Assembly (NCBI RefSeq): GCF_022581195.2
Contig: NC_061465.1
Coordinates: 6,884,501-6,948,500 of the forward strand
DNA length: 64,000 nucleotides
Reading direction: 5' to 3'
Source of the DNA: Helicoverpa zea
Taxonomy: Eukaryota > Arthropoda > Insecta > Lepidoptera > Noctuidae
This document shows, piece by piece, positions 34,439-46,646 of the stretch (position 1 is its first letter; each line of letters starts with the position of its first letter). A model generated the notes under the pieces. The model saw only the letters and a list, made by a program, of their open reading frames with translations, was not told where the DNA came from and searched no databases. The position numbers and the translations under genes were made by a program.

Positions 34439-37283
34439 GTACTTACCTCATATCAAAGATTTGGACTTTACCTTAAGTAGTTTGTACATATAACATTCAT
34501 ATTAAATTTAACCAACGAAAACATTAACCTCATTATACTATAAATATTACTTTTACGTATATTTATGTACTTACTTTATGACCCCAAATTCCGTTGGCCA
34601 TGACTATAAAACTGAAAGCATTTTAGGTCATAAAGTGCCCCCTAGCCTTTCATAGTAGATATTTAGTAGGGTGAGCTCACTGAGCCCATATCTCCATGTT
34701 TCATAAAGACCTACGATTTTTGTGGACAACCCTCAATGTTTAGCACTTTGTATTTTTAGGTCGACGTAGGTTTTGATGCAGGATACTATTTTATGAAAAC
34801 ATAAACGTAGATTTACATATTTCAATGACTGGAAATCTGTATTCCTCTAATTTAAAAGAGATTGAAATTATTACCAAACACGGCAGGTTGAGAAAATTTT
34901 AGCGGTGTTTGTTGTAATGTTTTACAATGTGTGTATTATGTACAATATGTACATAATTATTTACTGCAAAGCGTTTTTATTTTACATTTATTTATAAGGC
35001 TCAAAAATAGTAAATCTCGATTAACTTAGCACCATTTATTAGTGACTTCGACAACTGTTCCACTAAACAATCTGTGGCCCAATAATTGTAACCTTCTTAC
35101 AATAATTCGCGTGACTATTGTCCAGGCTCTCTGTACACTAGGCGCATGAAGTTTCGCAACATTCACAGGCAACTTAGCGCAGTTAGGTACGGACACGTGT
35201 GGCGTGGTGTACCACTGATGTATTTACGACATACCCGACACGACGTGTTGTCTCATCCGTGTAATTTAATCGGCATTATGATGCTGACTTTGTAATTAAT
35301 GAACTCTATATGCGTTATGTAAGGAATGTCTGATGTTGCTGAAATATTTTCTGTTATGTCTCAATAAAGTGCTGAAGTTTATTGTCTGAAACGTTTGTTC
35401 ACGTTACATACGCATTGCTAAGGCTGTAGGATTGTTTTAGAAAGCAACCAGATCCCTAGATTGCCAAGGACAACCCAATAGGATTACGAGTTTTAAAAGA
35501 CTATACATACTTTGTAATTTATGAAAATAAATAATACGAAAAGCTTTCACAACTATGTAAATGAATTATTATGAGCTGAATAACTGAAGCAATTGCATGA
35601 AGTTCATTTAAATTTGAAACTGCTCCGAAAATGGTCCAACTGCATTTTAGTCTGTACCTGTTGATTTTCACGTTGCTAAGATTCAATACCAAAATTGTTA
35701 GACGTCTTTGCATACTTAATGAAAGAAATTTAGCGTTTACAATTTCATGTTCGAGAAATATTTTATTTCTGAATCGAGTGTTTTTCACCCCCTGAAAATG
35801 TAAAAACGGGGAACGGAATATAACATTGAAACATATTTTCTTTTATGCAATATTTATACGAGTTTCACAATTTACGAGCCAATGCAATGATAAAATAAGC
35901 ATTTTGATGTATTCCAAAAGTCTGATAAGCTATAGGTGTATTCCCCATAAACGTCGATAAACCATAAAATGTTTATATCTGCCAGTCATGACGTCTGTCG
36001 TTATGTTTATATTTTGTACTGTGAATATGTATTGTGGTGTATTAACTTTTTGGCATGTAAACCCAATAAGGCTTGGTGCACACGGCTTGCCAGTGAAACG
36101 CAATATGACAATATCGTCGACGTTGAGTACGTTTGTGAATGTCATTCAATTCGAATACTTCTTTTATAGTTATTGTAAAAATATAAATACAGTAGTTAAA
36201 TTGTAAATGCAGTGAATAATTCAGATTTCAATGTATGTAAAAATAATTCAGATGTGCTATTTACCGTCGGTCTTTTATTTACTTATCTTTTTGATACCAT
36301 TAATGAACTGTGCAGTTGAATACTGTACACTGCTACTACTGCTACTACAATGTTTACCTGTACATTGTTAGGACCGATTGTTTTAAGTAACTAATATTTT
36401 TATTAGAAGTTCAATTTTTATGAGTAAATTTTTATCATTTTATTTTTATGCTTAATTTTTTTTATAATTATTTTGTATTTTTTAGAAGTCATGTATGTAA
36501 GCCGCCTAAACTGTAAAAGCGTTTATAGCCGGCTCATTGTGGTATATTCATTCGCATAGGAAGCTATTTAGTTGATACTACAACCGCTAAATGTTTATAC
36601 GTTTAGGGCGAGTTGATACTGTTATCTCACAATGTTCATGCTTTTGTTTTAACGACTTTTAAATGTGGATGAAATTTCACGCCGAATATTTGAATTTCTA
36701 CGAATGCAGCTTTAAAAGTATTATGCGAATGTTTGTGTGGCTTCGGAGAAGGTGCTTGGTGTTTAAATCGACTTTTCATTTACATATGGCGGTCTCTTTT
36801 ACTATAGTCACAGTTTGAAATGTGTGTCTAGCTTGTACAAAAATCTTAGTAGGTACCTACATAGGTATTTATATGGAAAACATAAGCGAACCGAATCTCA
36901 ATACTAATGAGTGAAATGACTTGTAATTTTTAAACATGTATAAAATATTTCTAATTCTATAAATTCAAGTTTTCGTACATAGCAAGTTAAATAATAAATA
37001 TTTTCACAAGCCAAGTAACTAAACACCCACGTAAAATATATTTCAAAATATGAAAATGTAATGTTGTATTAATGCAAACATTCATAGTCAAACAGTTTGC
37101 ACCCTTAAAACTTAGAGATCGCGGCGAATACCACAGGTGTAGCCCAGAGCCCTCGCGCCGCGTCGTTGTGGTCTTCGATAAACCATTCAAGTTATAAGCG
37201 GATAGCGATTTAATTTTCTATAAAAAAATATATTTTTTAAATACATCACTTCATCCACATAGTGGGACAAGGCAACTTCTGTC
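34439..37283. other. AT-rich DNA, no gene recognised
   Basis: Frames at 35519-35788 (minus), 35930-36206 (both strands) and 36987-37190 (minus) lack recognisable features. No transposon ends were identified. Confidence 0.5.
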
Positions 37284-37482
37284 TCTCAAAGGTACCTTAC
37301 CATACATTTACCGCATTGCTGTTGTTAGCTTTGATGGTCGACGTCTTCATCGTGTCAGCCGAAAGACGTCCACTGTTGGACGACGGCCTTACTCAAGGAT
37401 CGCCAGTTTGCTGGATCTTCAGCAACCCGCATCCATTGTTTCCCGGCAACCTTGGTCAGATCGTTCGTCCGTCTCAAAGGTA
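37284..37482 (-). mobile_element. RTE-type LINE 3' end with 11-bp target duplication
   Basis: TCTCAAAGGTA is duplicated at 37284-37294 and 37472-37482; the inserted 177 bp lie between. The minus strand encodes the end of the ORF: NDLTKVAGKQWMRVAEDPAN then WRSLSKAVVQQWTSFG and TGA at 37357-37355. This is the RTE C-terminal signature (W-DDL.KVAG..WM..A.DR..W...GEA.VQQW), with the conserved WTDDL changed to RTNDL. A 60-bp 3' untranslated tail follows down to 37295. Severely 5' truncated and dead. A plus-strand frame at 37262-37483 is its shadow. Confidence 0.87.
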
Positions 37483-37504
37483 ATAACTGCAATTATAAAA
37501 TTAA

Positions 37505-37589
37505 ACTGAACCATAGTATAAAGAACCAAGTAGGTTATCTTCATACAAATGCATGATAACCTACTTGGTTCTTTATACTATGACTGAAC
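37505..37589. mobile_element. 71-bp perfect-stem palindrome with 7-bp duplication
   Basis: CATAGTATAAAGAACCAAGT and 8 further bases (37512-37539) pair perfectly with 37555-37582 across a 15-base loop. ACTGAAC is duplicated at 37505-37511 and 37583-37589. The perfect 28-bp stem and flanking duplication suggest a recent miniature fold-back insertion. A 28-bp perfect stem could also make an hpRNA-like transcript. Family not recognised. Confidence 0.8.
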
Positions 37590-40463
37590 TAACTTAAAAA
37601 TGTCTTAGCAAGGTTGTAAAAAATAAACTTAAGTGATTTGGAATTTTACTAAGTTATAGTGTTTCAGTAATTTTATAAATATAAGATACTGCCACCTGTC
37701 AAATGAAAGTCTCACATCTCATGACTTGTACCACATACATGCTCCCTTGCGGTCCAGTTTACAGCAGTCCTTTGTTTTGAGGCGTCGCCCGCGGCCTGTC
37801 ATCAACCGTTAAACGTTGTCGACCGTCCCGTGTTGCTTTGTTAATTTCATGCCAGTCTGAATGCGTCCTTAGGCGAAGCTGTCCGACGAATTTATTTTAC
37901 AGCTACGGAATAAAATTACGTTGTAACTAACGTGTGTAAGTGTCTAATTGGTGGAAATTAGTTTTGAGTTTTTTTTGGTGTTCACAAGTTGCTTAGGAAT
38001 TATATTTCTCTCTTTGCTGTGCCTGTGATCTGACCTTATTCATTTTAATAACTTATGATACCTACGATATACTAATTCAAAGAAGTAATGCTTGAATTCA
38101 ACATGAATGTAATCAAGACCAATTCCTATGAGCTTTCCTTCAAAACTTCGCAAATCCGATTTTATATAAAAAGTCCATTAGGAAACGTAAAAGGCGATAA
38201 TACATGGTTAGGTACATTAATTACAGCAAAAGAGTCAGCTATTGGAAAATTGAACAATTTGTCCGAATTTTTCATTTAAAATGGCCGCGACTGTATGGAA
38301 ACTCGCAAGAGTCGGACTCATCTTGAGATTGCAATTCTCTTTTAGACTAGGGCTGTCGCAAGCTAACAATTTTTCGTCAAATTGCCTTATATTTATGTAA
38401 TATTTTTGTAGTAATACAGTTAATTTAAAGATACATTCCCGTGTTATTTGACAAAATGAAAAGAAGTTGATGAAGCAAGTTGTGTTGCTAAAATGATTTT
38501 ACTTTTCCTCAGTTTATGGTGTATACCGTAAAAGAATATTAATAATATGCACCTGTATAAGTTTTATATCCATAAGAGCTTTAAAAAGGTATTTGTTTTT
38601 ATATAATAGGTATGCATCCTAATAATAAGATATTTCTGTAACATTCGATACCCCTGGTCAACGTTCTTTGTTGACGATTACTTGTCTCACTGCTGTCAAT
38701 AAGCTGCGTCTCGAAAATATTCGTTATGATAGTTGTGCCAACCCTAGCCTTCTTCAAGTACTTTATTGCTCGCTTCATTAAGCAAAAAGTATGCTGATGT
38801 TACGATCCAGGAAAACAACCAATTAATTAGTTTAAGTAATTGGTAGTATCTGGACCCCGTAACTTTTCCCATTCCAAATAAATCCTTTAACTGCTTGAAT
38901 AATGTATGAAAGATTTCCCTCGGAGACTTTTAGAGGGAAAACTCTTGATTTTCAGTGTTTGATTTGATGATTCGATTCTTTTTTTGAAACAATAAATAAT
39001 AAAAACTTTTTCTTTCTATCAGACAAGGAATATGAATTGAATGACTGTGACTATTGGTGTATCGTATATTCAAGTCAAACACAGGTTGACCTTTTGCATT
39101 CTTGTTTCTTTGAAGAAATCAACTACGCCGTTAACATACAAAGATAAATAAAACTACATAAAAGTCAAGAAAATTCTCAGAAATAGGTCGTGTACAAACA
39201 GACAAGACAACATTTTCTTCTTAAAAAAAGAGTAACCGTGTTATCCGTCCCGAAAAGTTTTAATGACATCTCTGATCCTCCGTGATGAAACGAGAACTAG
39301 TCCATATACGCTGTCAACCGATTTACTGCTAGTTTTAGGAACACTGCTTTTGAAGTTATTTCATTTTATTTAGTTCCACATTTCTGGTACATTTTTATTC
39401 ACTCGACAAGGACCTGTGGCCTGTTGGAACGTGATTTTATCTAGTTTTTATCGTTGTTACACTTCGAAATATGTTACTGAATATAAATTAAACGTCAAGC
39501 GACATAGAGCCGGAAAAGCAGGTAAGAGAATTATAAAACAAAACAGCTGAAAAGCTGTCTGCGGTTATGTAAGAAAATTTTAATTAATTAAGAATTAAAA
39601 AATTAAGGCTTGCCGAAACACGAATTAAAAGCGAAGCGGCCAAATTAAATTACATGCACATTGAAATTCGCTCGCGAATTCAGCCTGCACAGGCACATGC
39701 GTCTCGAAGCGCAACCTCTGCTAGTCGACGATTTCACGCTACAACTATTCCACTCCTACGTTGACTTTTAACGCACGTTTGTTGCTAAGAAATTTCGCTT
39801 TAAATTCTCATTCCGTTAACAAAATGTAAACAGAAACTTCTGGCTGAAGGCGCCAGAGGGCGGGAGAAGCGCGGCCCGTTTACACTCCTCCGCTGATATA
39901 ATTGAAATTTTGTTCAACGCCGTTCCTCGCTATCTGTCCCCTCATTTATGTCGTAATGGGAGTATGCTAATAAATTTTCCTACTTGGCTATTTTGTTTAT
40001 TATGACGGCCATTTTTGTGGCTTTCATTTGTCCCAGTTTATGAATTGGATTGACGATTTGGAAAAATATTTGTAATGAAATCGTTGTGCTGTTTGATGGC
40101 TTCTTTACTTTTTTAAAGGGAGAAAAATCTTAATAATACTTTTATAGGTATTGAACAAATTTTTAAAGTTCATTTACAATAACAGTAACGACTGAGTAAA
40201 GTCAAACAGAACAAAACAATTATGTTGTTTGACCTTGACTAACAAACAAACAACTTGGTTCAATGAATACCCCCAATTTCCATCGACACAAAGTTAGAGA
40301 AAACAAATAAAATATGAACTTCAATATTGACCAATGGTGTTAGATTGTTGATAATATTAATTTAAACTTAGAATTAGGGTTGTTTCACAAAAACCGTTTG
40401 ATTTGGGTTTCACAAACTTCGGTGATGAGGGTTCATCGAATGATCCAGAGTGCTTTTAATTCC
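37590..40463. other. AT-rich DNA, no gene recognised
   Basis: The frame at 38088-38279 (63 residues) has no recognisable domain. The block 39640-39920 is less AT-rich, with a GC-rich core near 39845-39885; it may be regulatory or conserved, which cannot be tested here. Confidence 0.5.
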
Positions 40464-40529
40464 TGACGAAGCGTTTATTTTTTTTTTTTTTTTTTTTTTT
40501 TTTGGCAGGGGGAAAATCCTCATGGACTT

Positions 40530-40576
40530 CCCTCCACCTGGGGTCGGTGGAGGGGGTGTGCCGGACTCTTACCGGC
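40530..40576 (-). other. Two stem-loops in the R1-clade 3' UTR
   Basis: Minus strand: GCCGG-TAAGAGT-CCGGC (40576-40560), then a 9-bp stem CCCTCCACC/GGTGGAGGG (40554-40530). The same two stems, in the same order and with base-pair-preserving changes, occur in the second copy at 49670-49720. Confidence 0.8.
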
Positions 40577-40832
40577 TAAAAACCCACCCAGTGTTGCCTT
40601 CTACCTTACCTATTGTCGAGGGCACGGGTATCGCCAAAGCATTCTTCCGCACCCCCGACAGGTATTGACCCGCCAGATGTTCAAAGGCGGGCCCCGTCAA
40701 CCTCTGTGGCCGTCACCCAGCGGCCACAGCAAACTCCACTAAGAGAGGCGCGCGCAACACAACGCCACCGTCTCGAGGCCTGTTTCTGATCGGACGACAG
40801 ACGCCCCTAGTCTGTCGCCCGCAGGCCGCGCC

Positions 40833-41540
40833 CTATGGTGGCCTGAGATCAGCCACCCTGCGACGCCCACCACGTCTGCTGCGGGCGGGGAGAGAGGAAG
40901 CAGTTTCTCTCTCCCTTTCCGCCGCCTCCTTTAAAACCATCACATCCTCACAAAAGGAGGCGACGGCGTTCCACCCTTCTTCGCTGCCGACCATGCAGGA
41001 CACAACAGCCGGCAGCGAAAGACTTCCCGCAGCATCTACTGCTGCCGCGAGGTCACGGCGCTGCGTTGCCCATGCTGGGCACTCCACCAACGTGTGCAAC
41101 GCCGAGTCCTCGCTGCAGATCCCACAGTGGTGGCACTTGGGCGTGGGCTCCCGGCCTATGCGACACAGGAACTTTCCGAAACACCCATGTCCGGTAAGAA
41201 CCTGTGTCAGGCGGAAGCTGAGGGCGCCGTGGCTTCTCTCCAGCCACTCCTTCATAACGGGCCTGACCGCCGCGACAACGGCGTGCCCTGCCGTGGGTCG
41301 CGCAAGTCGCTGCTCCCATTCCACCATTAACACCTGGCGGAGCTCTGCTCTGCGCGCCTCGACTTGTCGAGGCACGAGGCACTCACCCCGCTGCACTGCT
41401 TCCTCGCGCCATGTATAGAGTGACGCGAGGACTTTCCCGTCTAGGTCCCATGGTGGGGATCCGGCTAGGAGGCATGCCGCTTCAAAGGATATCGTACGGT
41501 ATCCCCTTATGACCCTTATGACCCTTATGACCCTTATGAC
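40833..41540 (-). pseudogene. R1-clade ORF2 C-terminal fragment with zinc knuckle
   Basis: The open frame reads through the junction repeats and then VIRGYRTISFEAACLLAGSP, the hallmark R1-clade stretch after the reverse transcriptase domain, followed by PPWDLDGKVLASLYTWREE. A GHGCFGKFLCRIGREPTPKC segment leads into a zinc knuckle of C-x2-C-x9-H-x4-C spacing (CHHCG..ALHTLVEC, minus 41135-41079). The frame ends at a TAG at 40835-40833 with an Arg-rich tail. The endonuclease and reverse transcriptase catalytic domains are missing by 5' truncation, so it is not functional, although no internal stop or frameshift is seen. GC content is far above the flanks. Confidence 0.9.
41504..41539 (-). repeat. 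Four-fold 9-bp repeat at the LINE 5' junction
   Basis: CCCTTATGA occurs at 41504-41512, 41513-41521, 41522-41530 and 41531-41539. On the minus strand this is GTCATAAGG x4, coding VIR four times; the innermost copy is the element's own VIR-GYRT coding sequence. The outermost GTCA overlaps the target duplication. Confidence 0.9.
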
Positions 41541-41553
41541 GAAGCGTTTATTT

Positions 41554-42149
41554 GCTTTATTGCTTTTCTACACTAAAGTAGTGGATATAAAATTACTTTT
41601 TCAATAGAATTTTACATCAAACTCTCTCACAATGGTTGGTTTTTATTGAATGTTTAATCGACAGTATACACATATGAGTTTCTAGGAATCGAAACAAAAA
41701 TAAATACGTAGCCATTTTTCGGGCTATTTTATTCAGTTCGCATAAATAAACATGTGAGCGATATAAAACTTCATAACGTTCTGTATTTAATCATCAATAT
41801 GTCTAAATTCTATCTGTTCTATTAAAGTGCGTTATCTATAAATACATCTGTTTTCTTGAACGTTTAGTTGCAATCAACGCGCGCACGCTATGTAATGCCA
41901 AAATTGCTCAATTTCCTGCCCCAAGTCTCAACTCCGCTTAACGTCTTTATGAAAACTAACTTTACGAAACTTTATTTACATTTTTTGCTCAAAGAAAGTA
42001 ATTAGTTTTTAAATTATCCTTCGTCGTTTACAAGGATAGTAAGGAGATAACGACGTCTAAACCCTGGGGTTGTTTTAAAATATATTTTAGTCTGGTGAAA
42101 CTTTAAAATGTTCAATTTAAAATATTCTGCAGATGAACGGTTGACAATT
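41554..42149. other. AT-rich unique DNA
   Basis: Nothing recognised. Confidence 0.55.
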
Positions 42150-42343
42150 AGTGATTGCCGTGTAAAATTATTTTTGTAAGATGTTCAATTCACTTCCGAT
42201 AGAAGTATACAAATTCGCATAATACTTGAGTCATGCAAAACCCCTCAGTGATTGCCGTGTAAAATTATTTTTGTAAGATGTTCAATTCACTTCCGATAGA
42301 AGTATACAAATTCGCATAATACTTGAGTCATGCAAAACCCCTC
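42150..42343 (+). repeat. Exact 97-bp tandem duplication
   Basis: Units 42150-42246 and 42247-42343 are identical by eye (start AGTGATTGCCGTG, end AAAACCCCTC); five further bases of a third unit follow. Identity implies a recent duplication, or an assembly artefact. Confidence 0.9.
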
Positions 42344-42348
42344 AGTGA

Positions 42349-45300
42349 ATACCTAAAGAATAACTGTGAAAAGTAGATAGGTACAGTAGTGCTTGCCTTA
42401 CTTAATTATATAATAAGAACCACAGAATTATACAAATGTTTAGAATATTTAAGACCTCTTTTCGTATAAAAAAAATAAGCTGCTAATTCTACTAAAACGG
42501 TCAAGCAGCTACTTTAAATAAGAGCTATTTAAGTGGAAATGAAAAATAAAGTTGATCCAGGTTGATCTCGAGTCTAGATTAAAGTTAGACTATTGAGAGT
42601 TAACTAGGCTAAGCCAGCACTGGGGATTAATTCCATCGCGCTTTTTTAGCTCCAGTTGTCCCCTCTGTGTCCCAGTTAGTTGAATTACTAAGCCTATTAA
42701 CAGTTGTTAACGAAGGTAGTTGTTACTTGACTTTCTGAGTTAAGTAGATTTACTGTACTCTTTAACTTGATTCGCCGTGTGTTTGATGCTAAACTTTTAT
42801 TAGGACTTGTTTTGTTTCATTTATATGTGGACTTTCATAGCCGGGCTTGTCTTGAGTTACCTAGACAGGGTTATGAAGGTCGTACGAGTAGTTACAGTAA
42901 ACAGTTATATTATTAGATATCGATTTATAGCCTAGTAGAGCTGGATAGGTAATAGTTCCTTATTATTTCCTTACATGAGTAGAGAGTACCTGCCTACGCG
43001 TGCACTCCCTATGTATAAATATGTTTACAAAAAATAACTAATGACCTGATCAAATGTTAATGCCAATGCGAGTTATATGAGCTTTTACATATCTAAGTGA
43101 ATTTCCGGTACTTTTCATTCCCACTCAGTAATCTTATTTTTTGTTCCAGCTCCAACCTGACATGAGCTAATCCAGTATTCGAAGCTAAACAGTTCACCTC
43201 GAAACAGATAATAGATTTTTTCACCGAACACAAGATATAGGAAGTCTATTCTACGTGTTTTGGCATGTGCAGGGGACGGGACCTCGTTAGCGCGCACTCA
43301 CCATCGCCCAATTATGGACCAAGTTCAGATGACGTAGCCCATCAATTAAATCTGTACGGGAATTTGTCACGACTCAAAATGATGTAAGCCTTTTGTTAGT
43401 TATTGTTCAACTGCTTGTTTGTGCTGTGGCCTGTGACGTTTTTGTTAGGTTTGCGCTCGTCGTTATATCTGCTTAGTTTAGTGCATGCAGCTGGGATTGG
43501 ATTAATGGCTTTGCTGGGATAGCGATTTGTTTTAGCGCAACGAAATCACTCTGGTTTTTCCATTGTAGCCGCAAAAATCACTTCTGTTTTTTTAGCGAAA
43601 CCTTGTAAAACAATGGCTAAAAATACATAAGACGAGAGACGACCTAAACAAACAAAAATAAATCCTCTATCCTCCATGATTATCCGCAGCCGAAACACAA
43701 ACACTACCGGATTTTTAGATCTCTGAAATGTGACCGCCTTTGTACCTCTGCTTACGAAGGTTGGTAGTGTAAAAAATGCAAAACAAACACATGTTTGGCC
43801 TCGTTTGTCTAACAAGCTTGCGGTGAACTAGGACTGGCTCGTTACTAGTCTAACTACGAGTACCTAACTGCTAAGGTCGCGACCGGACCCGACCGCCTCG
43901 CTTTTTGTATACCTATTTATTTATTGTTATGTAAGCCAACATGGCGGAAAGTGTTTGTTTTTGTTATACCGTTAAATATAGCTTGCGGAATCTAGGCTAA
44001 TCTGGACTGAATAAATTGTTGGTAAACCCTGGCTATTGAGGGACTGGGTGTTTACTAGTAATTGAGCTCAAGTATGTAATGTAGATTTATTCAGGGGCAA
44101 AATAAAATAAGCTTCTTAATTCCAAGAAAATTGACAACATATACAATACATTAGAGTTTGGTACCATTCAATGAGAATTCTTTTCACCATCACAGCGGGC
44201 TTTCAATTGCTTGCCAGTCCATTCTGACAGAATTTTCGGTCCGTGGCAACTGACTGAGAGAAGAAACAGTGATTGATCGATGTTTTGACAACTTCAGGAA
44301 AAGAAAGCTAGTCGAACGGTGACCATGTTATGACAATTGAACATTGTCTCAGTGTTAATTAGAAGTAACTCGCGCATGATACAGTTTTACTCTAACATTT
44401 TTCTGTTCTCATACAAATATTTTAAAATTACACGTTTTAAGTTTTAGATGCAAGAAGATACTTATTTACTTATAAATAAACATAGCGTTGCTTTAATAGA
44501 ATATTCTATTTAGTGAGGATTCACTGCGTTTATGAATTCTATTAGCTGTGATGAGTTCAGTACAATGCATGTTGGTTAAGCTCGTTTTAAGCTGGATATT
44601 CTTTAGTGCTTGGTCCAAGCTATAGGCTTATGCGCTATTGTTTTTTATTAAAGAACATTCAAGTGAATAAGTCAATGTGCTCGTAAATGAAAGATGAGTC
44701 AATAACAAAGACCCGAATAGGTCAACATTATGTACTTCATATGAGACTGCAGGATCATTTTCCTACGCTCAACTTATTATTTTAATATACAGTCCAAGTG
44801 AACGAAAGGACACGAAAAATCACACTCCTGTTATCTTAGAGAGTTTACTTATCTAAATGTTTCTTTTTCTGATGGTACAAAGAAAACGTTACCTTCGTAG
44901 AATTTAATTCAAATTATATAACAAGGCATGCCTCTGAAACTCGCATTTCTCATACAAAATACACCAAGCGACACAGAATGCGATCCTCTTCGCAAGAGAT
45001 ACGTGTCGCAAACAAGCACGTGTGGCGGATTAAGTTGTTGTGCATAATAACCACCCACTTTATGTATACACCCTATTTTGATTACAAGGCTTAAATACAA
45101 TACAGTATTAGGTACCTACTGTAACTGCCAGGATTATATTTTAGGCGGCTTTTGTTGGACAGTTTAGAGAATGTGTAGTGTTTTAGAATAGAGATTGATG
45201 TGAGTATAAGTCTTACATTACAGTTGAATTAGTTAATAATTTTGGGATTGAGCGTTTTATTATTGACATTAGTTTTCTTCATCATATAAATGAGTCACGT

Positions 45301-45959
45301 TGCCAACTAATTGCTTTAGACATACTCATTGCAATGTGGAATTTAAATGACCAAAAATTGTTTTAATAAACGGGAATAAAATTTAGCTCATAATCTTCTT
45401 AAGATTAATTAATGTAGGCTTGTAAAATAAAAACTGTTCAAAAAGCATTATTAAAGAAACAGTACCAAAATTATTTTAACACTTTGTCATCTAGAGTACT
45501 GGTACACTTAATCCAATGTCAATCAACGTGATAAATGGTGGAGTATCGTTCTAGAGGTTCGAACTAATGACGCGTTTCAGTCCAGTAGCCCTAATCACTG
45601 AAATATTGCGGCGCTGTGATTGGTGGAAAATGGTTTATCATCGTCTCCTGACATCTTTGTCATTTTTGGAATGTAATTTGGATTTCGCAGATAGAGAAGG
45701 GGCTGCAAAATGTCTTGATTATTTTCGGGAAAAATTTGTGTAATTTTCTGAAAGCATTAAAGAAAATTTCGTCTTCATATTTAGGGGCAAAGAAATCACA
45801 AAACATTAAAATGTATTATTCTGACTACTGAAAGCCATTATTTTGCAGATCATGCACCAATTTAAATTGTAACAAAAAACCGTTCCATCGAATTTAAATT
45901 TAAATTAATACCATTAATTCGCCAACAGAATCAGGATCTGGCATCGAATATATTATTAC
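42349..45959. other. AT-rich DNA, no gene recognised
   Basis: Frames at 43115-43297, 43546-43815 and 44909-45100 (minus) have no domain. A short GC-rich patch is near 43860-43905. No transposon ends were identified. Confidence 0.5.
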
Positions 45960-46646
45960 CCAATAGATTGGCCTCCAAAGGTCCGAGTCCCCGTCTGATC
46001 AGAGGGACTGGTCAGGCCCCGGTCGATTATTTGCCGATACAGACGACAATCAACACAAATTTGCATGTGAGCCGTATTGAATTGAGACAAGCGACCGTCA
46101 CGAACCACCCCTCGTGGGTCACGACTGGCTTCCATACTTTACTGGATACGACACTTCTTAATGGAGATGTTTCGAAGTATGTAGATTTCATCAGAATATC
46201 ATCATAACCAACCGACTGGTACCTATTATGTAATTCATTTGAGGTCTGCGCAACATGTCTTTCATGTCTTTCATATTTCCCTATCTGACCTGATCTTACA
46301 AATGACAATCGTTCCTCCCATATTCAAAACAAGGAGCTTGTTCAATTTAGAGCTTAAACTAATGTCTCCGTCTTCTATATTGAGTTCAGATTTTAAACGG
46401 GTCTTCACCTTTAATAGGTCTTGGAAAATGTGCCGTTTTATACCTACCCAGGCTCAGACAAACTCATTTCCCATTTTCATTGCTATCTCTCCCGGGCTCC
46501 CATACATAAGGGTCCTTGACCATTCCAGTATTTTACATCTATCTACAAATTTGCAATTCAGTAATCTACCGCCGAAGGGAAATATAGCTGGAGAGTTTAA
46601 TTTAACCGTCTGTATCACGGGTCAACCGTTCCATCCATTTCATTAA
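45960..46646. other. GC-elevated block with several overlapping frames, unidentified
   Basis: The first 200 bp are roughly half GC, against about a third in the surroundings. Open frames occur on both strands (plus 45968-46207 and 46239-46646, minus 46027-46308), none recognised. The minus-strand reading gives KSTYFETSPLRSVVSSKVWK and the plus-strand one RQATVTNHPSWVTTGFHTLL. It may be an exon, an old repeat or a captured gene piece. No terminal repeats, poly(A) or target duplication were found. Confidence 0.3.

Larger units (their letters stand above)
40464..41553 (-). mobile_element. R1-clade LINE, 5' truncated, 17-bp target duplication
   Basis: TGACGAAGCGTTTATTT is duplicated at 40464-40480 and 41537-41553. 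The insert lies on the minus strand: the poly(A) tail reads as T at 40478-40503, the 3' UTR is 40504-40832, and the ORF2 C-terminus is 40833-41540. The 5' junction (41504-41539) is four copies of CCCTTATGA. R1-clade elements are usually site-specific (28S rDNA or telomeric repeats), yet this target is ordinary AT-rich DNA. The long intact poly(A), perfect duplication and open frame point to a recent event. Confidence 0.92.

Noticed and set aside
37262..37483. Plus-strand 73-residue frame with a hydrophobic N-terminus like a signal peptide
   Set aside because: It spans an RTE 3' fragment inserted in antisense with a target duplication, so it is a composite shadow.
40993..41418. Plus-strand frames of 141 and 78 residues
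   Set aside because: They are antisense to the R1-clade ORF2 fragment, whose minus-strand reading carries recognisable family motifs.
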